Origin: Nostocales cyanobacterium HT-58-2
GTDB taxonomy: Bacteria > Cyanobacteriota > Cyanobacteriia > Cyanobacteriales > Nostocaceae
Reading direction: 5' to 3'
Assembly: GCA_002163975.1 (NCBI GenBank)
Contig: CP019636.1
Coordinates: 5,025,501 to 5,089,500, forward strand
Length of the DNA stretch: 64,000 nucleotides
The number at the start of each line of letters is the position of its first letter. Position 1 is the stretch's first letter. Shown in pieces: positions 35,238-44,015 of the stretch. Both the position numbers and the translations under genes were made by a program. The notes beneath the pieces were generated by a model that did not search any database, was not told the DNA's origin, and worked only from the letters and a program-made list of their open reading frames with translations.

Positions 35238-36743
35238 ATGCTCAGTACTTTGCTTTTGGTGCCGTTGCTAGGTGCGGTTATAATCGGTTTCTTACCTGTT
35301 GGCATGACATCAAAACTGTCTCGTGGAGTCGCCTTAGTCGTTGCAAGTATCGCTTTCTTGTGGACTGTGGTCCTTTCAACCCAGTTTAATCCAGGGGAAG
35401 TCAGTCAACAATTTACCGAGTTCTTGCCTTGGATAGATGCTTTAGGCTTGAATTATCACCTTGCAATAGATGGTTTGTCATTACCTTTGTTGCTTTTAAA
35501 TGGGTTGTTGACTTGCATCGCCATCTACAGCAGCGACGAAAATCTTCAGCGTCCTCGTTTTTATTATTCTTTACTTTTGCTATTAAACGCTGGGGTGACT
35601 GGAGCCTTCATGGCACAGGATTTACTGTTATTTTTCCTGTTTTACGAGATAGAACTGATTCCCCTGTATTTTCTCATTGCCATTTGGGGTGGTGAACGGC
35701 GGGGTTATGCAGCGACGAAATTTCTGATTTATACCGCTGTTTCAGGGGTGATTATTTTAGCAAGTTTTCTCGGCGTGGTTTGGCTGAGTGGCGCTTCTAG
35801 CTTTGCTTTAGATGCTGTAAATACCAAGTCTTTGTCTTTAGAGACACAATTATTACTGCTATTGGGAATTTTGATTGGTTTTGGTATCAAAATTCCCTTA
35901 GTTCCTCTTCACACTTGGTTGCCAGATGCTCACGTTGAAGCTTCTACACCAATTTCGGTGCTGTTGGCTGGCGTATTATTGAAGTTAGGGACTTACGGCT
36001 TACTGCGGTTTGGGATGAACTTGTTCCCAGAAGCTTGGAATTATGTGGGTCCAGTTTTAGCAATATGGGCAGTTGTGAGCGTGCTTTATGGCGCATCCTG
36101 TGCGATCGCTCAAAAAGACATGAAAAAAATGGTGGCGTACAGTTCCATTGGACATATGGGCTTTGTCCTTTTAGCCGCTGCTGCTGCTACACCTTTGAGT
36201 GTGTTGGGAAGCGTCATGCAAATGATTAGCCACGGGTTAATTTCAGCCCTGCTCTTTTTGCTCGTTGGGATTGTCTACAAAAAAGCAGGAAGCCGTGATT
36301 TAGATGTTCTACAGGGGTTACTGAACCCAGAACGAGGTATGCCTGTTATTGGAAGCTTGATGGTGTTAGGAGTGATGGCAAGCGCTGGCATACCGGGGAT
36401 GGTTGGATTTATTGCCGAATTCATTGTTTTTCGCGGAAGTTTCGCAGTTTACCCAGTGCAAACCCTAATCTCTATGATAGGTACAGGCTTAACTGCTGTT
36501 TACTTCTTAATTCTCATGAATCGTGCCTTTTTTGGGCGTTTGTCTGCACAAGTTATAAACTTACCCCGTGTCTCTTGGGCAGACCGCACACCTGCCATCA
36601 TTTTAGCTGTGCTGATTGTGATTTTTGGAGTCCAGCCCAATTGGCTTGTGCATTGGACTGAACCAACAATGACGACGATGGTTAATACACCAAACCCTGT
36701 GGCAACAGTGTCCTTAGTTAAGCCAAAAAGCAAGAAAAGTTAA
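35238..36743 (+). CDS. ndhD4: NDH-1 subunit NdhD4, CO2-uptake complex
   Basis: The 501-aa protein is an NdhD/NuoM-type subunit with about 14 membrane helices; landmarks are NYHLAIDGLSLPLLLLNG and IPLVPLHTWLPDAHVEA with the conserved Lys in GILIGFGIKIP. It works with NdhF4 and CupB in CO2 hydration at the thylakoid. It lies between ndhF4 (268 bp, with a repeat) and cupB (92 bp). The ribosome-binding site AAAGGA is 13 nt from the ATG, which is weak. Confidence 0.88.
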   Translation: MLSTLLLVPLLGAVIIGFLPVGMTSKLSRGVALVVASIAFLWTVVLSTQFNPGEVSQQFTEFLPWIDALGLNYHLAIDGLSLPLLLLNGLLTCIAIYSSDENLQRPRFYYSLLLLLNAGVTGAFMAQDLLLFFLFYEIELIPLYFLIAIWGGERRGYAATKFLIYTAVSGVIILASFLGVVWLSGASSFALDAVNTKSLSLETQLLLLLGILIGFGIKIPLVPLHTWLPDAHVEASTPISVLLAGVLLKLGTYGLLRFGMNLFPEAWNYVGPVLAIWAVVSVLYGASCAIAQKDMKKMVAYSSIGHMGFVLLAAAAATPLSVLGSVMQMISHGLISALLFLLVGIVYKKAGSRDLDVLQGLLNPERGMPVIGSLMVLGVMASAGIPGMVGFIAEFIVFRGSFAVYPVQTLISMIGTGLTAVYFLILMNRAFFGRLSAQVINLPRVSWADRTPAIILAVLIVIFGVQPNWLVHWTEPTMTTMVNTPNPVATVSLVKPKSKKS

Positions 36744-36835
36744 AAGAGTGAATAATAGGTTTGGAGTACAAACTGAAGCGTTGACTCCAAACTTATTTTT
36801 TAACATTTATTATAAGGATTTTGGGAGACACACCA

Positions 36836-38005
36836 ATGGTCAACATCAAAAATAAGCCCATTACTAACTATCCATTATTTGAGTATATTAATCGCCTTGA
36901 ATCAGGAGGAGCATTACTCCCTGACACTCCAGAAAACGTGTTAGAAGTCGTTGGTATTTTGAAAAGCTATGGTGTTGTTTTAGACGCCTATTCAAAGAAT
37001 TTGATATACGTCGCTGAACATCAATTTTTAGTATTTTTTCCATTTTTTAAATATTTTAACGGAGAATTTTCTTTTAAAAAATTGCTTCGGCATTGGTGGC
37101 ATGACAGAATTAATTTTGAATATGCCGAATATTGCATGAAAGCAATGATGTGGCATGGTGGAGGAGGGCTGGATCAATATCTAGATTCAGCAGAATTTGA
37201 AAAAAGGGCACAAGCTGTTATCGAAGCAAAATTTAAAGCCAATCCCATCATGAAGGGAGTTCATCAATTATTCCCTGATTTCTTAACTGAACAGTTACGT
37301 GTCAGCGCTTACACCACTGCTTTAGGTCAATTTTGGCGAGTGATGGCTGATATTTTTCTCACTTTATCAGACCGTTACGACCAAGGTGAAATCAAATCTA
37401 TTCCTGAAGTTGTAGATCACATCAAAGCGGGTTTAGTCGCAGATGCAACCAAGCCCATTACCTACGCTGTTAAAATTCGGGATAAAGTTTACGATATCAT
37501 TCCCAAATCTGTCGGTTTAACATTCCTTGCAGATACAGCCATTCCCTATGTAGAAGCAGTTTTCTTCCGGGGAACGCCCTTTTTGGGAACAGTTTCATAC
37601 AATGCTCAAGCTTACCAAATTCCCCCCGATCAAGCTCGATTTCAATACGGCGCTTTGTATGCTGACCCCTTACCCATTGGCGGTGCGGGTATTCCTCCCA
37701 CTTTGCTCATGCAAGATATGCGTCATTATCTCCCAGATTATTTGCACAAAGTTTATCAACATAGTCTTCGAGGAGAAGATGATTTGCGAGTTCAAATTTG
37801 TATAAGTTTCCAAAAATCGATGTTTTGTGTGACCACAGCTGCAATTTTGGGACTTATGCCTTATCCTTTGGATACTCAAAATCCAGAGGAGGAACAAGCC
37901 AATCGAGTTTATTTGCAAAAGTGGCTTGATAGACTAAAAACTTCGCGATTGGAAGATGTGAACAAGGAGTCTAATCTTCCAGTGGCTTTACCTAAGAAGG
38001 TGTAA
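36836..38005 (+). CDS. cupB: CO2 hydration protein CupB (ChpY)
   Basis: The product (about 389 aa from ATG 36836; a TTG at 36821 would add five) is the soluble CO2-hydration subunit of the Cup/Chp family. It contains KPITNYPLFEYI near the start and RHYLPDYLHKVYQ late on. The family converts CO2 to bicarbonate in the NDH-1 complex formed with NdhD and NdhF. GGGAG precedes the ATG by 9 nt. CupB rather than CupA is inferred from company with ndhD4/ndhF4. A terminator follows at 38043-38070. Confidence 0.87.
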   Translation: MVNIKNKPITNYPLFEYINRLESGGALLPDTPENVLEVVGILKSYGVVLDAYSKNLIYVAEHQFLVFFPFFKYFNGEFSFKKLLRHWWHDRINFEYAEYCMKAMMWHGGGGLDQYLDSAEFEKRAQAVIEAKFKANPIMKGVHQLFPDFLTEQLRVSAYTTALGQFWRVMADIFLTLSDRYDQGEIKSIPEVVDHIKAGLVADATKPITYAVKIRDKVYDIIPKSVGLTFLADTAIPYVEAVFFRGTPFLGTVSYNAQAYQIPPDQARFQYGALYADPLPIGGAGIPPTLLMQDMRHYLPDYLHKVYQHSLRGEDDLRVQICISFQKSMFCVTTAAILGLMPYPLDTQNPEEEQANRVYLQKWLDRLKTSRLEDVNKESNLPVALPKKV

Positions 38006-38366
38006 GAAATATCTTGTGAACACATCTGTTGAAATTTTTTGTAGGGGCACATCTATTGATGTGCCCTTATTTGTTGTAGTTTTGATTAACGAGTATGACC
38101 AATAAATAGTTCAACGTGAATAAATGTGGATGGGTTAGCGAAGCGTAACCCATGCTGTGTTAAAAAAGTGCGATTACCCCTTTGGGGCAGGGCGATCGCC
38201 CCACCGTAATGATATAGATGTAAATTTGTCAAGCTTAGATTTAACCGGAATCCAGCCGATTATTTCTCCTTACTTAACAGAACTATCTCTGACGGCTCAG
38301 GAGGTGCTGTTGGCTTAATAGGGGTAAAATGACTGTCGGATATATTTTTCCTGACCAACGTTAAAT
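38006..38366. other. Intergenic region after cupB
   Basis: 361 bp with no gene. It holds the cupB terminator (38043-38070), an ATGGGTT/AACCCAT hairpin around GCGAAGC (38129-38152) and two HIP1-like sites near 38190-38210. An overlapping minus-strand frame has no support. Confidence 0.55.
38043..38070 (+). terminator. Terminator after cupB
   Basis: GGGCACATC (38045-38053) pairs perfectly with GATGTGCCC (38058-38066) around the loop TATT; A43 pairs with T67 and a TTATTTG tail follows. It lies 40 bp after the cupB stop. Confidence 0.75.
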
Positions 38367-40109
38367 ATGCAAATGCTGCTGAACAACCGCTATCGAATTC
38401 TTCGCACTTTGGGACGCGGTGGATTTGGTGAGACTTTTCTAGCAGAAGATACCCAAATGCCCTCACTCCGTCGTTGTGTCATTAAGCAACTCAAACCAAT
38501 ACAGGATAATCTCCAAGTTTACCAGTTGGTACAGCAGCGATTTCAGCGGGAAGCAGCAATTTTAGAAGACTTAGGAGAGGGAAGCAATCAAATCCCCCGA
38601 TTGTATGCTTACTTTTCCGAAAATGGTCACTTTTACTTAGTACAAGAGTATATTGAAGGACAGACCCTCACATCAAAGTTACAAGAGCAAGGTTTGATGA
38701 GCGAGAGTGCAGTCAAAGAAATTTTACTTAGCATTCTACCAGTTCTCGAATATATTCACAGTAAGGGCATTATCCACCGGGATATTAAGCCAGACAATAT
38801 CCTCATTCGCCATGCTGATGGTAAACCTGTTTTAATTGACTTTGGCGCAGTGAAAGAAACAGTAGGTACGGTAATCAGTCCTTCTGGGAATTCTACAAGG
38901 TCAATTGTCATTGGCACACCAGGATTTATGGCTAGCGAACAATCTGTTGGACGCCCCATGTTTGCCAGTGATATCTATAGTTTGGGACTCACCGCAATTT
39001 ATTTACTCACAGGCAAAACACCGCGAGAATTAACAGTTGATCCGACTACGGGTGCTCTTGTATGGCGACAGTATGCTTTGAGTATCACTCCTAGTTTTGC
39101 TGCTGTATTAGATAAAGCTATTCACTTTCATGCACGCGTTAGCGAAGCTCCTCTGAAGGAGGCTCGCTTTGCCAGCGCCAGAGAAATGTTGCAAGCTTTG
39201 TATACTGGTGCTTCAGTAATAGGTCCCACGATTCCACTAGTTCCTCCCACAGTTCCAGTGAGTCCTCCAACAGTCGTCTATCAGCATCCACCATCGGTCA
39301 CTGGACTACCGCCTGCAATACATCAACATACCATTCCTGTGAGCCCAGGACCTATTTCTCAATCTTCTCATCACAGTGGTGCACAAAATAGTGGGCAGAA
39401 GGGTTTCTTTCTGGGAAGCATCATTGCAGGTGGTTTGATTGGTGCATCTGTCATCATTGGTTTTGCCCTCAACAGACAACAATCTCAACCATATGTAGAA
39501 CAACCACCAGCACAGCAGAACACATCCATTTCCCCTTCTTCCGTACCTTCAGAACCTCAGGAGGCTGTGGTGTTAACTACGCCAACACAAAAGCAATCAA
39601 AAATTCCTAGTTTTCCAGAACCTACCGCACCGCCTTTTGAAACTCTAGAACCTGTTCTACCAGCAGGACTAGCACCAGTTCCCAGCACGAACCTTCCCAA
39701 TATTTCTAACACACCTGTTCCCACCCAAACCCAAACTTCTTCACTTCCTGCTACAATCCAACTGCCGATAAATAATCAGCGCTCACCAACAGAAGCTATA
39801 CAAAATTATTACTCAAGCATTAATCAGGGTCAGTATAGAACTGCTTGGAATCAGTTAGCTCCCAGCTACCAAAATAATAAACGTCTACACCCTAATGGTT
39901 ATCTTTCTTACATTGACTGGTGGGGAGGAAAAGTGAAAAATGTTGATGTTGAGCAAGTTAGCGTAGTAGAAGGTAGTACGGAAACAGCTACAGTCAACGC
40001 TCAATTAAAATATCTTATGAAAACTGGAAAAGTTGTTCGTAGTTCTGTACGCTTCTTACTTTTGTGGGATGCTGATAACATGAGGTGGGTTGTTGCTGAT
40101 ACTAGGTAG
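38367..40109 (+). CDS. Membrane-anchored Ser/Thr kinase
   Basis: The 580-aa protein has an N-terminal kinase domain (about 10-275) with the glycine loop LGRGGFGETFLAED, Lys in CVIKQL, catalytic HRDIKPDNIL and DFG (IDFGAVKE). A Pro/Val linker, one membrane helix (about 350-370, GSIIAGGLIGASVIIGFAL), a Pro/Thr linker and a C-terminal NTF2-like region (about 470-580, SPTEAIQNYYSSINQGQ) follow. The last part is expected outside the cytoplasm. Residues about 257-268 are an in-frame insertion of a dispersed repeat near the end of the kinase domain (compare HASDRYTTA in the paralogue). It precedes a close paralogue by 238 bp. Substrate unknown. Confidence 0.9.
   Translation: MQMLLNNRYRILRTLGRGGFGETFLAEDTQMPSLRRCVIKQLKPIQDNLQVYQLVQQRFQREAAILEDLGEGSNQIPRLYAYFSENGHFYLVQEYIEGQTLTSKLQEQGLMSESAVKEILLSILPVLEYIHSKGIIHRDIKPDNILIRHADGKPVLIDFGAVKETVGTVISPSGNSTRSIVIGTPGFMASEQSVGRPMFASDIYSLGLTAIYLLTGKTPRELTVDPTTGALVWRQYALSITPSFAAVLDKAIHFHARVSEAPLKEARFASAREMLQALYTGASVIGPTIPLVPPTVPVSPPTVVYQHPPSVTGLPPAIHQHTIPVSPGPISQSSHHSGAQNSGQKGFFLGSIIAGGLIGASVIIGFALNRQQSQPYVEQPPAQQNTSISPSSVPSEPQEAVVLTTPTQKQSKIPSFPEPTAPPFETLEPVLPAGLAPVPSTNLPNISNTPVPTQTQTSSLPATIQLPINNQRSPTEAIQNYYSSINQGQYRTAWNQLAPSYQNNKRLHPNGYLSYIDWWGGKVKNVDVEQVSVVEGSTETATVNAQLKYLMKTGKVVRSSVRFLLLWDADNMRWVVADTR
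39136..39168. repeat. Short dispersed repeat inserted in the kinase gene
   Basis: GCGTTAGCGAAGC then CTCCT-ctga-AGGAG is a small palindromic repeat of the type common between genes in this organism. It adds about ten codons to the kinase, where the paralogue has none, and preserves the frame. Confidence 0.55.
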
Positions 40110-40347
40110 CTTGACTCAAGAGCGCAGTCTTCAGGACAGGATACATTCCGTCCATTTAGTCGTCGCAGAATTTAGTACACATTTGTTAAGGATGAGCATT
40201 GTATGTAGGAGTTTGTTTCTGTCCCTGAAGGGATTCACACAGAACTATTCTCGCCCCTAATCGTAAGACTTTAGTAAGGAAAAAATTTCACACTGTCCTG
40301 TAGGGCTGCGTTATATTCTATCCGAATGAGAACTGGGATAACGGAGC

Positions 40348-42282
40348 ATGACAACTAAGCTGCTGAACAATCGCTATCAAGTTATCCAGGTACTAGGTGC
40401 CGGTGGATTTGGTGAAACTTTTTTGGCGGAAGATATGCATATGCCTTCTCGCCGTCGCTGTGTGATTAAGCAACTCAAACCCGTAACAAACGACCCGCAA
40501 ACATACAAAATTATTCAAAATAGATTTGAACGAGAAGCTGCAACCCTAGAGTATCTGGGTGAAGGAAGCGATCAAATTCCTAAACTCTTTGCTTATTTTT
40601 CTGAAACTGGGCAATTTTACCTTGTCCAAGAATGGATTCAAGGTCAAACCCTAACAGACATGGTGAGAGCACAAGGCGTACTCAGCGAAGCGAGCGTTAG
40701 GGAAATCTTATTGAGTTTGCTGTCTGTCTTGGATTATGTCCACAGCAAAGGGATTATTCACCGGGATATCAAGCCTGACAACATCATTATCCGCTCGTCA
40801 AATGGCAAGCCAGTTTTGATTGATTTTGGCGCGGTTAAAGAAACAATACGTTCAATCGTGAATTCTTCAGGATATCCCACGCAGTCATTAGTGATTGGTA
40901 CACCAGGGTTTATGCCAAGCGAGCAAGCCGTTGGACGCCCAGTTTACGCAACTGATATCTACAGCTTAGGCATGACGGCAATTTATTTGCTGACTGGCAA
41001 ATACCCGCATGAATTACCAATACATCCTCAAACGGGCGAAGTCATTTGGCATCACCTCGCGCCTGAAGTGTCCGCAAACATGGTGATGGTTCTCAATCAG
41101 GCAGTTAAGCCCCATGCTAGCGATCGCTACACTACCGCTAGCAAAATGCTCTATGCTTTGAAATCTGTCACTTCTCTTCCCACTGTAGAACCAACAGCTG
41201 CCTATCAACCAACTGTTCCCCTATCTCCGACTTCTGCGACAGCACTCCCATCTCAATACACCCAACCATTGTCTTCCAATCAAAAAGCTCCTGTTATTCC
41301 CCCAACTTCTACTCCATCAAACTGGCAGAAACCAGTTTGGATTGTGGGCAGTTTGGTTGTGGGTAGCTTGATTGGTGCAGTCGCTATTGCCAATATGACT
41401 CGTCAAGCGTCTGAAGTTCCCATTGCTACATCATCACCTGCTTCAACACCGCTTTCAGAAGCCAACCAGACAAATCCCACCCCTGCAACAGCATCCCCAA
41501 CTCCCACTTCTAAAACCAGCACAACCAGAAATAGGAGAGTTGTTGTACCACCTCCAATTGCTAGTGAACTTAATCCACAACAACAGCCAGAAACTGAGAC
41601 ATCTGCCGCACCCCCAGTTGCATCTGGATCACAACAACAGCCATCAATATTTGAACCATCACCACAAGAACCCAAGGTAGTAGAATCTCAAACTCAAAGC
41701 CCAGCCGCTTCCATACCACAAGAAACCACACCGCCAGAATCCACCCCACAACAAGAATCCATTCCGCAAAAAGCGGAACAGCCAGCGACTCCTACACCTG
41801 TTCCAACCCCGGAGGCTTCCACCCCACCTCCACAGCCGGAAAAAGAAAGCCCTGCAATAACACCAAATACCAATAGTCGTAGCGTTCCGGCATTTCCTGT
41901 GGGTACTCCGGAAGATGCTGTTAAAGCAGCTTTAGGAAGACCGCGTAAAGTTTCAAGAGGTGCGTTTGGCAGAACTCGTGCTTATGTTTATCAGCATGAC
42001 CCAAACCGCGTTGATCTTGGTTATTTATTTGACCGTAAAACAAGAATGGTGCGCCAAACAGAAGTCTCATTCGCTCAATCTGTCGCACCGGAGGTCATGC
42101 AGAGTACATTGCAGGGAATGCTAGGGGGTAATGCTTCTGGTGATATTAAGCAAGGGCTGCAACAAGTTTATGAGCGTAAAACGAATCAATACTCTTTTAA
42201 TGTTGGTGGATTAAAAGGAAGCATAGAACGTAATTCAGAAGACCAAATCTACATTGCTGTCTGGGATTCAGAATTGCATTGA
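40348..42282 (+). CDS. Membrane-anchored Ser/Thr kinase, second copy
   Basis: The 644-aa protein has the same kinase domain (glycine loop LGAGGFGETFLAED, HRDIKPDNII, IDFGAVKE) about 70 percent identical to the gene upstream, but different regions after the membrane helix (about 330-350): a long Pro/Thr/Glu linker and a C-terminal domain (about 515-644, SRSVPAFPVGTPEDAVKAAL to the end) that recurs in cyanobacterial kinases and has no known function. A duplicated kinase joined to different extracytoplasmic ends. Its 238-bp distance to the first kinase suggests a separate promoter. Confidence 0.9.
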   Translation: MTTKLLNNRYQVIQVLGAGGFGETFLAEDMHMPSRRRCVIKQLKPVTNDPQTYKIIQNRFEREAATLEYLGEGSDQIPKLFAYFSETGQFYLVQEWIQGQTLTDMVRAQGVLSEASVREILLSLLSVLDYVHSKGIIHRDIKPDNIIIRSSNGKPVLIDFGAVKETIRSIVNSSGYPTQSLVIGTPGFMPSEQAVGRPVYATDIYSLGMTAIYLLTGKYPHELPIHPQTGEVIWHHLAPEVSANMVMVLNQAVKPHASDRYTTASKMLYALKSVTSLPTVEPTAAYQPTVPLSPTSATALPSQYTQPLSSNQKAPVIPPTSTPSNWQKPVWIVGSLVVGSLIGAVAIANMTRQASEVPIATSSPASTPLSEANQTNPTPATASPTPTSKTSTTRNRRVVVPPPIASELNPQQQPETETSAAPPVASGSQQQPSIFEPSPQEPKVVESQTQSPAASIPQETTPPESTPQQESIPQKAEQPATPTPVPTPEASTPPPQPEKESPAITPNTNSRSVPAFPVGTPEDAVKAALGRPRKVSRGAFGRTRAYVYQHDPNRVDLGYLFDRKTRMVRQTEVSFAQSVAPEVMQSTLQGMLGGNASGDIKQGLQQVYERKTNQYSFNVGGLKGSIERNSEDQIYIAVWDSELH

Positions 42283-42366
42283 TAAAGAATTTCTATCTAA
42301 AGGATGGGCTTTTTTCTGAACAGTCGGGATAAGACAATACTGGGTAGTGTTTACTGGAGTTGCACT

Positions 42367-43407
42367 ATGACAAGCAAGAAAACAACCCGGCGCAATTTTC
42401 TGATAACGAGTATGGCGGTTGCTGGTGGAGTTGTCGGAACTTCAGCTTGTCAACAACTCACAAATACCACAGCGCAATCATCAGAACATCCTAGTTCTAC
42501 TGCTCAAACACCTGTAGAGGAGTCCGCCTCTGCATCTGGACAACTCCAGGAAAAGATGCCACAACGAGTGCTAGGACGCACAGGTGTATCAGTGCCCATC
42601 CTTGGTTTAGGAGGGTCTGCATCACCTTTATCCCGTCCACCAAAAGAAGAAGAAATCAAATCTATAGCAATTATTGAACGAGCATTTGATTTAGGAATTC
42701 GTTACTTCGATACGACGGCTAATTACGGACCCAGTGAAGAACGGCTGGGCAAAGTGCTTCCACCACTACGAAAAGAGGTGTTTTTAGCCAGTAAGAGCAA
42801 CGCCAGAGATAGAGATGGGGCATGGCAAGAATTAGAGCAATCTCTTAAACGTCTAAAAACTGATTATCTTGACCTTTGGCAGTTGCACTCCGTTTCTTAT
42901 GATTGGAATCTAGATGCCATCCTAAATACCAAACATGGTGCGATTAAGGCTATAGAAGAAGCGAAGGCGCAAAAATTGGTGCGTCATGCTGGTATTACAG
43001 GACACCATGACCCTGCAATTATAGCCAAAGGGCTGCGTCGCTATCCATTTGACACCGCTCTTATACCTATCAACGCTGCTGATAAACACAACCCAAAGTC
43101 CTTTATTGCTGAAGTTTTACCAGTGGCTCGGCAGAAAAAGACTGGTATCATTGCGATGAAGGTACCTGCTTATGGTCGGCTATTCAAGCCTGGTGTATTG
43201 GAAGGAATGCATCAAGCTATGGGGTATGCTCTTTCTCAAAGCGGTGTTCACTGTTGCATCATTGCAGCAGAGGATGTTGCTTTGTTAGAACAAAATGTTA
43301 GAGTTGCTCAAGCTTTTGTTCCACTTTCAACTGATGAAATTTCAGGCATTGAGCAACGTACTGCTGCTGTTTGGCAGGAGAACAGTTTCTTCCGGCAATG
43401 GGCTTAG
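42367..43407 (+). CDS. Aldo/keto reductase with Tat signal
   Basis: Read from ATG 42367 (GGAG 7 nt upstream) the product has about 346 residues; a start at 42304 would add 21 residues that do not belong to the signal. It opens with a twin-arginine signal TRRNFLITSMAVAGGVVG ending near a Cys that may be a lipobox. The AKR fold follows: DTTANYGPSEERLG with the Asp/Tyr of the active site, FLASKSNARD with Lys, and DLWQLHSV with His. It should reduce a carbonyl with NAD(P)H; export of such an enzyme is unusual and may mean cofactor-bound export. Substrate unknown. Confidence 0.86.
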   Translation: MTSKKTTRRNFLITSMAVAGGVVGTSACQQLTNTTAQSSEHPSSTAQTPVEESASASGQLQEKMPQRVLGRTGVSVPILGLGGSASPLSRPPKEEEIKSIAIIERAFDLGIRYFDTTANYGPSEERLGKVLPPLRKEVFLASKSNARDRDGAWQELEQSLKRLKTDYLDLWQLHSVSYDWNLDAILNTKHGAIKAIEEAKAQKLVRHAGITGHHDPAIIAKGLRRYPFDTALIPINAADKHNPKSFIAEVLPVARQKKTGIIAMKVPAYGRLFKPGVLEGMHQAMGYALSQSGVHCCIIAAEDVALLEQNVRVAQAFVPLSTDEISGIEQRTAAVWQENSFFRQWA

Positions 43408-44015
43408 TTTTGATTCAAAATTCACCACTCTAGATTTTCTAGTTCAAAAGCCTCTAAGTATACCACATTAAAAAGCTAAAAACTAGTTAATAAAACTCTA
43501 AAATTTATTTATAAAAAATATATATAACTATTTCTTAAAATTTACCTCTTTCGGTAGAATTCAAATTTTATACATTATCAATCAATATGGTTCAGTTAAC
43601 AGTTAGCGTTACCTGTCCTATTTTTCAGCAAATACAAAGCTTGAATGCATTCTTTGCTGGATGCTATTTTTAGTCTTCTCAACAGTTCATCCAATTCTTC
43701 AAATGATTCTTTTATTTCTACTTTGCTGACTCCAGCCTTCTTTACTCGTTAATATTTATTCCTTGCTTATCCATATCATATTTTTCATGAAATTTTATTA
43801 AGCCAAACTTAATAGCATCTTAACGAGTATTTGATGCTGGATTGGTATGTTTTTTCCTAGAAAAGATAACTCAAACTCACAATTTTCAGATTCTCATTTG
43901 CTAGGAAATAAATTTTCCCATTGTCTGTTAAAGCTAATTGTTTTGGGCTAACTTGATTCGAGTTAGTTCCTTATCTTTGACTGGTATTGTCAAATCTACA
44001 ACTTGCAATTAACAC
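43408..44015. other. Intergenic region between the reductase and phoD
   Basis: 608 bp, AT-rich, no gene, repeat or hairpin I can support. The phoD promoter probably lies here; Pho-box sites could not be confirmed by eye. Confidence 0.5.
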
